From the NCBI RefSeq assembly GCF_003712105.1, contig NZ_RHLG01000002.1, positions 372,001 to 436,000 of the forward strand: a stretch of DNA of 64,000 nt. The letters run 5' to 3'. Within the stretch, counting starts at the first letter, position 1. The number at the start of each line of letters is the position of its first letter. The DNA is from Winogradskyella sp. Lineage in GTDB: Bacteria > Bacteroidota > Bacteroidia > Flavobacteriales > Flavobacteriaceae. Under the pieces are notes generated by a model, which was not told where the DNA came from, ran no database searches, and saw only the letters and a program-made list of their open reading frames with translations. Positions 37,872 to 46,316 of this stretch are shown in pieces. The translations under genes and the position numbers were made by a program.

Positions 37872-39476
37872 ATGAAAAGACTACTCTTACTTGCTAGCAT
37901 TATACTATTAACATCTTGTGGAAGTATCGCCACTTATAATGAAGCTGTTACTAAAATGCATCCAGTTGAAGATTTACACGAAGACGTAGATAAAGTATAT
38001 CGACAATTACAAAAACTTCATCCAAGATTATATCAATACACACCAAGGGAAACATTAGATTTTAAGTTCGATAGTTTAAAAACAGCGCTCAATAAACCAA
38101 TGACGAGTCGTGATTTCCATAAGGAATTATCGAAAGTTACGAAGTATGTAGGTCAAGGGCATATGTCACTTTCTTCACCAAATACTCGCTTTACAAGAAA
38201 GGAACGCAAGGCAAGACTTAAAACAAAATTCGATATTAGCAATTTAAGTTTTGAGTATGTTGATGAGCGGTTAATTATAAGAGAAGCTCGCGGAAAAGAT
38301 TCGCTTTTATTGCATGCTGAAGTTTTAAAGGTTAACGACGATGATGCCATAAAGTTATTTAACACGTATAAAGAGATAGTTGCTTCTGATGGTTACAATA
38401 CAACGTTTCATGATCGAGTAGTAGGTTATCGGTTTTTAGGCTATTATGCAATTCATAATGGGCGTTTTGATAGTATAAGTTTAACACTTCGAAACTCTGA
38501 TTCAACATTTGTGAAGTCTTATAAACGAGAACTGAAAAACAAAAAGAAAACTGAAACAGACTCTTCAAAACAAGATTCTCTAAAACTTAAGAAACCTAAG
38601 AAGCTTTCAAAAGCACAAAGAAAGCTAAAACGTAAAGAGGACAAGATTAAATCAAAACTAAGAAGGAAAAAGAATAAGAAATATGGCTACAATTATTCAA
38701 CTAAAAAATATAACAGAAATCTGAGCTTTATTGGTAAAGACAGTACAGTAGCACTATTAAAAATACGAAGTTTTACAAGAGGCAAGTACAAGGATTTTTA
38801 TGAGGAAACCTTTACTCGAATCGATTCTGCACAATCTAAACATCTTATTATCGATTTAAGAAACAATTTTGGTGGTCGATTAAATGAAATCCAAAATCTA
38901 TACTCTTATTTAACAGATAAAAATTTCACTTTGATTAATAGAAGTGAAACCAACACAAGATTGCCATTACTTAAGACTGCCATGAGCAATTCTAGTTCAA
39001 CTGGAACCAAACTCTTTTACGGTATTTTATCTCCTGTAATAATTGCTCACAATTTAATTGCGACAAGTAAAAAAGATGGTCAGTTGTATTACAAGTTTAA
39101 AGCGTCCAAAGCGCATGAACCAAATCCGCTAAATTTTAAAGGTAAAATCTTTGTCTTAATCAATGGTAATTCTTTCTCTGCATCTTCAGTTTTATCCACA
39201 CAATTAGATGGTGATAACAGAGCAACATTTGTAGGTGAAGAAACAGGCGGTGCGTACAATGGCACAGTTGCTGGGTATTACAAAAACTACACATTGCCAA
39301 ACACTAAAGTTAGAGCTAGGATTGGTTTAATGCATATAGATTCAAAACACAAGACTGATCCTGATGGATACGGAATTAAGCCAGATGTAGAAATTTTGCC
39401 AACCTATCAAGATCGATTAGATAACATTGACCCGGAAATTGATTGGGTTTTAACCAAAATTGGTCAGAAAAATTAA
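37872..39476 (+). CDS. S41-family peptidase lipoprotein with a basic insertion
   Basis: The 534-residue protein has a lipoprotein signal (LLTSCGS, Cys near residue 16). A helical N-terminal domain (EDVDKVYRQLQKLHPRLYQYT) precedes a PDZ-like part. From about 283 the S41/CtpA-type protease domain runs: STVALLKIRSFTRGKYKDFYEETF, HLIIDLRNNFGGRLNEIQN, FVLINGNSFSASSVLS (nucleophile Ser) and EETGGAYNGT. Between PDZ-like and protease parts, residues of about 215-275 are a Lys-rich insertion (KNKKKTETDSSK, KAQRKLKRKEDKIK, LRRKKNKKYG). This strongly basic segment is not part of the usual family fold. Probably a periplasmic or outer-membrane tail-specific protease relative. Confidence 0.87.
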   Translation: MKRLLLLASIILLTSCGSIATYNEAVTKMHPVEDLHEDVDKVYRQLQKLHPRLYQYTPRETLDFKFDSLKTALNKPMTSRDFHKELSKVTKYVGQGHMSLSSPNTRFTRKERKARLKTKFDISNLSFEYVDERLIIREARGKDSLLLHAEVLKVNDDDAIKLFNTYKEIVASDGYNTTFHDRVVGYRFLGYYAIHNGRFDSISLTLRNSDSTFVKSYKRELKNKKKTETDSSKQDSLKLKKPKKLSKAQRKLKRKEDKIKSKLRRKKNKKYGYNYSTKKYNRNLSFIGKDSTVALLKIRSFTRGKYKDFYEETFTRIDSAQSKHLIIDLRNNFGGRLNEIQNLYSYLTDKNFTLINRSETNTRLPLLKTAMSNSSSTGTKLFYGILSPVIIAHNLIATSKKDGQLYYKFKASKAHEPNPLNFKGKIFVLINGNSFSASSVLSTQLDGDNRATFVGEETGGAYNGTVAGYYKNYTLPNTKVRARIGLMHIDSKHKTDPDGYGIKPDVEILPTYQDRLDNIDPEIDWVLTKIGQKN

Positions 39477-39535
39477 TACCATTTTACTACTATCTTATAA
39501 GGTTGTTAAAATTCGTAATTAATTAATCTAAATCG

Positions 39536-39543
39536 TACTTTTG
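39536..39543 (+). promoter_or_regulatory. lpdA promoter -7 box
   Basis: TACTTTTG matches TAnnTTTG, 31 bases before the ATG. The upstream element is only TTCG at a 20-base spacing, so the -33 is weak. Confidence 0.45.
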
Positions 39544-39573
39544 TATCCGTTTTTAATCAGATAAAGTCATTTT

Positions 39574-40974
39574 ATGAAATCATACGATGTAGCAGTAATA
39601 GGTTCAGGACCTGGTGGATATGTAGCAGCAATTCGTTGTGCACAACTAGGCATGAAAACTGCAATTATTGAAAAATATGCTACACTTGGTGGTACCTGTC
39701 TTAATGTAGGTTGTATTCCTAGTAAAGCATTGTTAAGTTCTTCACATCATTATGAAGAAGCCACAAAACATTTTGAAGAACACGGCATCGAAATTCCGGG
39801 AGAAATCAAAGTGAATTTAGAAAAAATGATTGCTCGTAAGCAGGCAGTTGTTGATCAAACTACAGGTGGAATCGATTTCTTAATGAAGAAAAATAATATC
39901 GATGTATATGAAGGTTTAGGGGCTTTTAAAGATGCTACCCATATTACAATCGAGGGCAAAGATGCTGGAGAAATTGAGGCAAAACACACCATAATTGCAA
40001 CAGGTAGTAAACCAAGTAATTTACCTTTTATTAACCTAGATAAAGAACGTGTTATTACATCGACTGAAGCTTTAAAGCTTAAAGAGATTCCAAAACACCT
40101 AATAATAATTGGTGGCGGAGTTATCGGTTTAGAGTTAGGTCAGGTATATAGAAGATTGGGCGCAGAGGTTACAGTTATTGAATACATGGATCGCATTTTA
40201 CCAACAATGGATGCTGGTTTATCAAAGGAACTTAACAAAGTCTTCAAGAAGGCAAAATGCAAGATGATGATGTCTCACAAAGTACAATCTGTGGAGCGTA
40301 AAGGTGATGAGGTTATCGTTAAGGCCGAAAATAAAAAAGGCGAAGTCGTTGAGTTTAAAGGAGACTATTGTCTTGTTTCAGTAGGAAGAAGACCTTATAC
40401 AGATGGACTAAATGCTGAAGCAGCTGGTGTAAAGATTAACGATAGAGGACAAGTCGAGGTTAATGAGCATTTACAAACAACGACATCTAATATTTATGCT
40501 ATTGGCGATGTTATTAAAGGTGCAATGTTAGCTCATAAAGCCGAAGAAGAAGGTGTTTTTGTTGCTGAAACCTTAGCAGGACAAAAACCGCATATAGATT
40601 ATAATTTAATTCCGGGTGTTGTATATACATGGCCAGAAGTAGCGGCTGTTGGCAAAACTGAAGAAGAATTAAAAGAAGCTGGAACAGCTTATAAAGTAGG
40701 GCAGTTTCCGTTTAGAGCTTTAGGAAGAGCAAGAGCAAGTGGTGATATTGATGGTTTTGTAAAAATCTTAGCAGATAAATCTACTGATGAAGTTTTAGGT
40801 GTACATATGATTGGTGCACGTTGTGCAGATCTAATCGCTGAAGCAGTGACTGCAATGGAGTTTAGAGCATCTGCTGAAGATATTTCGAGATACTCTCATG
40901 CGCATCCTACATTTGCCGAAGCAGTAAAAGAAGCAGCTTTGGCGGCTACAGATGATAGACCATTACATATTTAA
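39574..40974 (+). CDS. lpdA: Dihydrolipoyl dehydrogenase
   Basis: The 466-residue flavoprotein has FAD-binding GSGPGGYVAA (residues 10-19), redox-active Cys42 and Cys47 in GGTCLNVGCIPSKA, the NAD-binding GGGVIGLELGQVYRRLG, and the C-terminal HAHPTFAEAVKEAAL with the catalytic His-Glu pair. It is the E3 component of 2-oxo acid dehydrogenase complexes and of the glycine cleavage system. Cytoplasmic, full length. Not next to E1/E2 genes, as usual in this phylum. Followed by a strong terminator. Confidence 0.97.
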   Translation: MKSYDVAVIGSGPGGYVAAIRCAQLGMKTAIIEKYATLGGTCLNVGCIPSKALLSSSHHYEEATKHFEEHGIEIPGEIKVNLEKMIARKQAVVDQTTGGIDFLMKKNNIDVYEGLGAFKDATHITIEGKDAGEIEAKHTIIATGSKPSNLPFINLDKERVITSTEALKLKEIPKHLIIIGGGVIGLELGQVYRRLGAEVTVIEYMDRILPTMDAGLSKELNKVFKKAKCKMMMSHKVQSVERKGDEVIVKAENKKGEVVEFKGDYCLVSVGRRPYTDGLNAEAAGVKINDRGQVEVNEHLQTTTSNIYAIGDVIKGAMLAHKAEEEGVFVAETLAGQKPHIDYNLIPGVVYTWPEVAAVGKTEEELKEAGTAYKVGQFPFRALGRARASGDIDGFVKILADKSTDEVLGVHMIGARCADLIAEAVTAMEFRASAEDISRYSHAHPTFAEAVKEAALAATDDRPLHI

Positions 40975-41012
40975 TTCTGATTATTACGTATTAAAGAAAA
41001 CTTATAGTACTT

Positions 41013-41038
41013 AGCGAGCTTTTTAGCTCGCTTTTTTT
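41013..41038 (+). terminator. Intrinsic terminator behind lpdA
   Basis: AGCGAGCT (41013-41020), loop TTTT, AGCTCGCT (41025-41032) then seven T. The stem and loop are nearly the same as those of the terminator at 44280-44305. Confidence 0.9.
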
Positions 41039-41049
41039 ATTTTAGACTT

Positions 41050-41883
41050 ATGAAAAAAATAGTTTGCCACATATCTCTTTTAAGTCTATTAGCTTGTGGT
41101 CCTAAACTTAAAACTACAGTTAAAACAACATATGAAGCTTTACCAAATGATGCTTTAGTGGTTGTTTTGGCTTTAAAAGATAACCCAGACATAAACGGAA
41201 TACAAATTGGTGAACTAAAAGCCACAGATGGTGGATTAACATCAGAGTGTTCCTACTATGAAAATATTCAAAATTTTAAAGCCATAGCTCGAAAGTCTGG
41301 CGCAAATCTTATTAAAATTACACAACATAAAACACCTGATAAATGGAGTACTTGCCATCGTATTTGGGCTACAATGTATAAAGTTGATTTAGCCAATAAT
41401 TATGAAACTAGTATACGATGGAGCGAAAATAGAAAACTCACTTGGGATGATTTTAAAGGAACACCAGATACAGAAAAGCACCCTAATACTTTAGCACTTA
41501 CCAATTCAGGTTTTGGTTTTGAACCTAGTGCCTTCAATATTTTTAAAGATGGTCAATTATTTATAGAGGCTACAATGAATACCTACAAAAGTTGGGTATT
41601 ACCAAGTGCTAAAAATAATTATGTATTACGCCATGAGCAAATACATTTTGATATTACTGAAATCTTCTCACGAAAACTGCGTAAAACATTTCAAGAAAAC
41701 AATCTAAAATCAAGTGATTATTTAAGGGCAAAAGAAGTCTTCGAGGCCATTTTTGAAGAATGTCGGCAATTTCAAGAGCGTTATGACGAGGATACTAAAA
41801 AAGGAGAGAGAAGAGAAACCCAAGAAAAATGGGAAGCTATTGTTGAGATTGAATTAGCTAAATATGATGCTTATAAAAATTAA
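41050..41883 (+). CDS. DUF922-like secreted zinc protease lipoprotein
   Basis: The 277-residue protein begins with a short lipoprotein signal (LLSLLACGP). The DUF922 pattern is visible in the second half: IRWSENRKLTWDDFKGTPD, then YVLRHEQIHFDITEIFSRKLRK with HExxH metal-binding residues, followed by a long amphipathic helix. The N-terminal half (NDALVVVLALKD ... CSYYENIQNFKAIARKSGANLIKITQHK) is a small alpha/beta domain of unknown type. A periplasmic metalloprotease is inferred from the motif; unproven. Confidence 0.75.
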   Translation: MKKIVCHISLLSLLACGPKLKTTVKTTYEALPNDALVVVLALKDNPDINGIQIGELKATDGGLTSECSYYENIQNFKAIARKSGANLIKITQHKTPDKWSTCHRIWATMYKVDLANNYETSIRWSENRKLTWDDFKGTPDTEKHPNTLALTNSGFGFEPSAFNIFKDGQLFIEATMNTYKSWVLPSAKNNYVLRHEQIHFDITEIFSRKLRKTFQENNLKSSDYLRAKEVFEAIFEECRQFQERYDEDTKKGERRETQEKWEAIVEIELAKYDAYKN

Positions 41884-42617
41884 GCTTTAGAGACATCTTC
41901 TAGGCGTTTCAGAACATTACTTTTATAACTTCTACTGATAGTCAAAGATTTTTCATTTATAGTTATAAACTCATTAGTAAATGCAGAAATTTCAGAAATG
42001 GCAATAATATACGAGCGGTGAATACGTAAAAAATGAGTCTTAGGTAATTTAGCTTCAATACTACTTATAGTCTCACGGGTTACTATAGTTTTGCCTGAGC
42101 TAGATGAGGAATCCCTAGTATGAATTTTTATATAATCGCTATAACTTTCAATATAGATAATGCTTTTAAAATCTACCTTTTGCATCTGGCGGTCAGCACG
42201 GACAAAAATAAAATCTTGATTTTCTGATCGTAGTTTGGTATCTGTACTTTGAGAATCAGAGACTTCAAAGTATCTGTTTACGGCTTTTAATAAACGCTCA
42301 AAAGAAATAGGCTTTAAAATATAATCTACTGCTTGCAAATCAAATCCTTCAACTGCATAATCACGATAAGCCGTAGTAAAAATTACCTTGATATTTTTAT
42401 TTATAGATTTTGCAAAAGCTATCCCAGTAATCTCTGGCATATTAATATCTAAAAACACCAAATCGATATCATATTTACTTATAGCATTAAAAGCCTCTAT
42501 TGCATTACTACATTGTGCAACAATATTGATGCGTTCAATTTTAGAAAGGTGCATGGCTATAATATCTCTAGCTATTGCTTCGTCATCTACTATAAGGCAA
42601 GAAATAGATTTACTCAT
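41880..42617 (-). CDS. LytTR-family response regulator (second pair)
   Basis: The 245-residue protein has a receiver domain with Asp57 in FLDINMPEITG and LKPISFERLLKAV, then a LytTR DNA-binding domain (FVRADRQMQKVDFKSIIYIESYSDYIKIHT ... FLRIHRSYIIAISEI). It is the partner of the overlapping kinase (8-base overlap). The motif pattern is the same as at 14533-15213, but the two pairs are diverged and not recent duplicates. Confidence 0.95.
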   Translation of the reverse strand: MSKSISCLIVDDEAIARDIIAMHLSKIERINIVAQCSNAIEAFNAISKYDIDLVFLDINMPEITGIAFAKSINKNIKVIFTTAYRDYAVEGFDLQAVDYILKPISFERLLKAVNRYFEVSDSQSTDTKLRSENQDFIFVRADRQMQKVDFKSIIYIESYSDYIKIHTRDSSSSSGKTIVTRETISSIEAKLPKTHFLRIHRSYIIAISEISAFTNEFITINEKSLTISRSYKSNVLKRLEDVSKA

Positions 42618-43668
42618 GCTTCAGTTTTAGTTTAAGTTGCACTTCAAAATTTGTTTCAGTTTCAAAAATTTGTAAATCGTATTGGTCTTTATAAAGTAGC
42701 TCTAAACGTTTTTTAATGTTTTCTAATCCAATACCTGTTTTATTAGTGTCAGTGTTCTCATGAGTATTTGTAATACCAAAATTGACACTGTTTTCTGTAC
42801 ATTCAAAATTAATAGTTATATCTAAAATACCATCTCTAATTTTTCCATGTTTAAAACTGTTTTCTACAAAAGGCAAGAATAGCATTGGTGCTAGAGTAAT
42901 GGTTTTAGTACATGAATCGGCATTAAACGCTACATTCAACGTCTTATTAAATCGCATTTTCTCTAAAGCAATATAGTCTTTAATATGATGGATTTCATCG
43001 GTAAGTAATACTGAAGGTTTATCGACTTGGTAGAGTAAGTAATCTAATAAATTACTAAGCTTAAGAATCATTTCTGGAGTAGATTCGGATTTTTTTAGAG
43101 CAAAACCATAAAGTGTATTTAATGTATTAAACAAAAAATGCGGATGAATCTGCATCTTTAAATAGCTCAACTCTTGCTCTTTGAGTTTTAATTGTGCCTC
43201 TAGTATTTTGGCTTCAAGTTGAGCATTGGTTTTGGATTGTTTTAAATTCAATTTTAAAAGCTTAAAAGCACTTACAATAATAACTACTAGATATATACAA
43301 ATCATTATATACAAAGCACTTCGGCTGATACTTTGTAATTTACCAAAGGTGAAATTAGTAAGGTAAGCCATCGCAAAAAAACCAGACAAGAACACAGCAA
43401 AAACAGATATAATAAGTGTGTAAACACTGTATACTGTGAATTGAATATAGCGTTTAGGGATCAAATAATCGGGTATAAGTTTGTAGATAGATACGTAGGT
43501 TGTTGCTACAGTTACGGGCATCATAAATAGTGAGAAGAGTAGAACATTACTGTCTAGAGTATTGTCAGCTCCGAACATAAACCAAAAGAACAGCAAAACT
43601 AAAACCCAAAAAAAGCTATGTAGTAGCACTTGTCTAACTCTTTGGTATGTGGATTTGTAATTAGCCAT
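42610..43668 (-). CDS. LytS-type sensor histidine kinase (second pair)
   Basis: This 352-residue protein has four hydrophobic helices (residues of about 13-33, 42-60, 78-100 and 118-140). A coiled linker (QSKTNAQLEAKILEAQLKLKEQELSYL) follows, then His177 in MQIHPHFLFNTLNTLYGF and HATPase motifs (LPFVENSFKHGK, KTGIGLENIKKRLELLY). It belongs to the same short LytS class as the kinase at 15210. Signal unknown. Confidence 0.94.
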   Translation of the reverse strand: MANYKSTYQRVRQVLLHSFFWVLVLLFFWFMFGADNTLDSNVLLFSLFMMPVTVATTYVSIYKLIPDYLIPKRYIQFTVYSVYTLIISVFAVFLSGFFAMAYLTNFTFGKLQSISRSALYIMICIYLVVIIVSAFKLLKLNLKQSKTNAQLEAKILEAQLKLKEQELSYLKMQIHPHFLFNTLNTLYGFALKKSESTPEMILKLSNLLDYLLYQVDKPSVLLTDEIHHIKDYIALEKMRFNKTLNVAFNADSCTKTITLAPMLFLPFVENSFKHGKIRDGILDITINFECTENSVNFGITNTHENTDTNKTGIGLENIKKRLELLYKDQYDLQIFETETNFEVQLKLKLKHE

Positions 43669-43858
43669 TTGTACTTTAATCTACAATAATAAACTATTTA
43701 CTAATGTATTTTTTTATTTATAGACGAATAACAGATTTAAATGGGGATTTGACACTTGTGTTAAAACAGAGCTAGAATTGGTAGTTTGTCGCAAATAAAA
43801 TTTTAGATCGAATATGGGGTTTATGTTTGTGGTATCACTAATCTAAAAATTTCGAATA

Positions 43859-44242
43859 ATGAAAAATTTAACTCTTGTATCAAATCCATTTGCAGACCGA
43901 TTGGCAGAAGGAGGACCAATGATGTATGTTATCCTTATTGCTTTTATATTGTCATTAGTATTTATTGTTATGGCATTTGTTAAACGAAAATCAAATACTG
44001 AACAATCTCTAAAAATGATGAATCTCTCCGCAGAGGCAAGTATATTATCACTTGTTTTAGGATGTTTAGGTTCGGTTGCCGGGATTATTCAGTTATTTGA
44101 TATGGTTGAAGCACTAGGTAACGTAAGTCCAGAATTGTTCTCAGGTGGTTTAAAGGTATCACTACTGACCATTATATTTGGTTTGTTTTCATTTACAGTT
44201 GCACGGATTGCAATTTTAGCATACAAGTGGAGTTCTAAATAA
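43859..44242 (+). CDS. Short MotA/TolQ/ExbB-like membrane protein
   Basis: The 127-residue protein has three hydrophobic helices. Its core GSVAGIIQLFDMVEALGNVSPELFSGGLKVSLLTIIFGLFSFTVARIAIL resembles the proton-channel domain of ExbB/TolQ (small-residue helices with Leu-Phe patterns). The N-terminal helix MMYVILIAFILSLVFIV is preceded by an amphipathic stretch. It lacks the large cytoplasmic loop of ExbB and there is no exbD next to it, so it is an orphan, half-length member. Confidence 0.8.
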   Translation: MKNLTLVSNPFADRLAEGGPMMYVILIAFILSLVFIVMAFVKRKSNTEQSLKMMNLSAEASILSLVLGCLGSVAGIIQLFDMVEALGNVSPELFSGGLKVSLLTIIFGLFSFTVARIAILAYKWSSK

Positions 44243-44279
44243 CTCAGGAATAGTGTTGTAAGGTTATTTTGTTTGAAGA

Positions 44280-44305
44280 AGCGAACTTTTTAGTTCGCTT
44301 TTTTT
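44280..44305 (+). terminator. Intrinsic terminator behind the ExbB-like gene
   Basis: AGCGAACT (44280-44287), loop TTTT, AGTTCGCT (44292-44299), then six T. The U-tract overlaps the -33 element of the next gene. Confidence 0.88.
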
Positions 44306-44332
44306 GTGCTTTGAGTATTATGCCTAATTTTG
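44303..44332 (+). promoter_or_regulatory. Promoter for the DUF2721 gene
   Basis: TTTG at 44303-44306, 18-base spacer, TAATTTTG at 44325-44332. The start codon TTG at 44349 is 16 bases downstream, so the leader is about 10 bases. Confidence 0.6.
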
Positions 44333-44348
44333 ATAAAAATCTTTACAA

Positions 44349-44750
44349 TTGCAACAACTTACTCTTACAACACCGGCACTTTTATTTTCTGCGATATCTT
44401 TAATAATGTTAGCCTATACCAATCGTTTTTTGGCTTATGCAGCTGTTATAAGAAACCTGAAGGATAAGTATTTGCAACAACCTGAAGCGTCAATAATTCG
44501 CCAAATAAATAACCTAAAGCTTAGACTTAGTCTTACACGGTATATGCAGATTTTAGGGATTTCAAGTTTATTGCTTTGTGTATTGACGATGTTTTTAATC
44601 TATGTAGATTACAATATTGCTGCTGCTTGGATCTTTGGTATTGCTTTAATTCTATTAATCTTATCACTCACGTTTTTAATCTGGGAAATACAAATTTCCT
44701 CAAAAGCATTAAAGCATCATTTAAGTGACATAGAAGATAGTTTATCGTAA
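44349..44750 (+). CDS. DUF2721 family membrane protein (TTG start)
   Basis: This 133-residue protein matches DUF2721: LTTPALLFSAISLIMLAYTNRFLAYAAVIRNL at the start, two more hydrophobic helices and a charged C-terminus. The reading frame has an upstream stop at 44334-44336 and no ATG before the conserved beginning, so the TTG at 44349 must be the start. Function unknown; it probably resides in the inner membrane. Confidence 0.85.
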   Translation: MQQLTLTTPALLFSAISLIMLAYTNRFLAYAAVIRNLKDKYLQQPEASIIRQINNLKLRLSLTRYMQILGISSLLLCVLTMFLIYVDYNIAAAWIFGIALILLILSLTFLIWEIQISSKALKHHLSDIEDSLS

Positions 44751-44913
44751 ATTTTCACTTTTTCTACTTTTTTAGTATTCACTTTGTTTTTTCGACACTA
44801 CAACGTTAAAAAACGCACTTAGTCGTCTTTTGTTCATCGGCGTGTATTTTCCTTGATGCTAAAAATCTTGTGCGCGTATAGTTTTGAGTATCAATAATCC
44901 CTTACAGATAATC

Positions 44914-45459
44914 ATGCTAACAGACAAATCCCTCATTAATGATATTATTACCAACAAAAGCTCTTTAGGGTTTGAAAGACTCTATGATCGTTATGCTTCA
45001 AAGACATATTCAACCTGTTTTTATTATGTAAAGAATGAAGCCGAAGCCCAAGATTTAACCCAAGAGATATTTATTAAGCTATATATTCAATTAGAAAGAT
45101 TTAATGGTGATTCAAAATTTTCCACATGGTTTTATTCGTTTTGTAGAAACTTCTGCTTAAACTACCTAAGATCTAAAAGAGTTATGGCCAATCTTGATGA
45201 TTCTATTTTCTTTTTAGAGGATGAGTCAGATACTATTGATTTATACATTGATGGTTATTCAACCAATAGAAGTGAAATGGTATATGAGGCTATGAAATCA
45301 CTTTCAGAAAAAGACATTAGCATCCTAAACCTTAAATACAAACAAAACTATTCTGTAAAAGAAATTGCATCGATAGTCAATATTGGAGAAAGTGCTGTAA
45401 AAATGCGCTTGAAACGTGCAAAATCAAGATTAGCTTCTCAATTACCAATTGCGGTTTAA
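44914..45459 (+). CDS. ECF RNA polymerase sigma factor, first of a tandem pair
   Basis: Translation from MLTDKSLINDI (44914) gives 181 residues; a TTG at 44884 would add ten. Region 2: FERLYDRYASKTYSTCFYYVKNEAEAQDLTQEIFIKLY, then KFSTWFYSFCRNFCLNYLR. Region 4: LSEKDISILNLKYKQNYSVKEIASIVNIGESAVKMRLKRAKSRL. It is a typical extracytoplasmic-function sigma factor. No anti-sigma gene of the FecR or zinc type lies next to it. The next gene is a clear paralogue (IGESAVKMRLKRAK is identical in both). Confidence 0.93.
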   Translation: MLTDKSLINDIITNKSSLGFERLYDRYASKTYSTCFYYVKNEAEAQDLTQEIFIKLYIQLERFNGDSKFSTWFYSFCRNFCLNYLRSKRVMANLDDSIFFLEDESDTIDLYIDGYSTNRSEMVYEAMKSLSEKDISILNLKYKQNYSVKEIASIVNIGESAVKMRLKRAKSRLASQLPIAV

Positions 45460-45541
45460 GTGCTTTTTCTAATTTTTTTTAGAAAAGAGTGACTTCCTGT
45501 TCTGTTCTGTGTCTTAATAGATATAATACCTAACCTGCGGA

Positions 45542-46132
45542 ATGACCCAAGAAGTGTCTGTCCATAAATTATCTGATGAAGAATTAGTAGCCGAAATCGT
45601 TAAGACTAACGATACGCTACTGTTCGAGATTTTATATGATAGGTTTTCTTCTATGGTTTATAACAAGTGTTATGGATTTGCAAATGGTAAAGAAGAAGCA
45701 AAAGACTTAACACAAGATATTTTTTTGAGAGTATTTGTTAAGCTGGCAAGTTTCAAAGGAAAATCTAAATTTTCGACATGGTTATATACGTTTACATATA
45801 ACCACTGTGTCAATTATGTAACTCGTAACACTGCAAAGAAGATTGAAAAACAATCTGTAAGTTCTGATAGTATTGAAAATATTGGTGAAAATATTGATTC
45901 TACCGAAGATTTCAAGAGTATGAAAGTGAAACAGCTCAAAAAAGTAATGGAGCTGATTTCACCTGAAGAGAAGATGATATTATTACTAAAATATCAAGAT
46001 AATTTGTCTATCAAAGAATTGTCTGATGCTTTAGATATTGGAGAGAGTGCAGTTAAAATGCGCCTAAAAAGAGCAAAACATAAACTCGTACAGAAGTACG
46101 ATAATTATATGAAGAATGGAGAATCCATTTGA
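45542..46132 (+). CDS. ECF RNA polymerase sigma factor, second of a tandem pair
   Basis: The 196-residue protein has region 2 FEILYDRFSSMVYNKCYGFANGKEEAKDLTQDIFLRVF, the KFSTWLYTFTYNHCVNYV segment, a longer acidic linker (SVSSDSIENIGENIDSTED) and region 4 LSIKELSDALDIGESAVKMRLKRAKHKL. It is paralogous to the gene 83 bases upstream. A 57-residue gene overlaps its last codons and an MscS-like channel follows, so the three are likely an operon. Confidence 0.94.
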   Translation: MTQEVSVHKLSDEELVAEIVKTNDTLLFEILYDRFSSMVYNKCYGFANGKEEAKDLTQDIFLRVFVKLASFKGKSKFSTWLYTFTYNHCVNYVTRNTAKKIEKQSVSSDSIENIGENIDSTEDFKSMKVKQLKKVMELISPEEKMILLLKYQDNLSIKELSDALDIGESAVKMRLKRAKHKLVQKYDNYMKNGESI

Positions 46133-46289
46133 AAGTTTAAATAAACCTCTAAAGGAGGTGCCAAAAGAGCTTAAAAGTAAAGTTATGCATGACATTGCTG
46201 TGGCAAAGCTTCTTATGGAAATCGCTGAGCTTTTTTCATATAATGTTGGTCATATTATTGACACCGTAACTAGTAAAAGAAAAAATTAA
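46116..46289 (+). CDS. 57-residue protein translationally coupled to the ECF sigma gene
   Basis: Reading a different frame from the ATG at 46116 gives MENPFESLNKPLKEVPKELKS, continuing as a single amphipathic helix (VMHDIAVAKLLMEIAELFSYNVGHII) and a basic end. It overlaps the sigma gene by 17 bases. Similar short proteins (MENPFE.LNKPLKEVP) behind ECF sigma genes are familiar to me from other Flavobacteriaceae, so the frame is probably conserved. There is no transmembrane segment strong enough for a membrane anti-sigma. A small cytoplasmic partner of the sigma factor is a plausible role. Confidence 0.72.
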   Translation: MENPFESLNKPLKEVPKELKSKVMHDIAVAKLLMEIAELFSYNVGHIIDTVTSKRKN

Positions 46290-46316
46290 TACTTAATTAA
46301 CCCTAACAAAATAAGT

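Noticed and set aside
44751..44883. Possible small gene or RNA before the first ECF sigma gene
   Set aside because: No ORF with coding character and no stable fold recognised; probably the promoter region.
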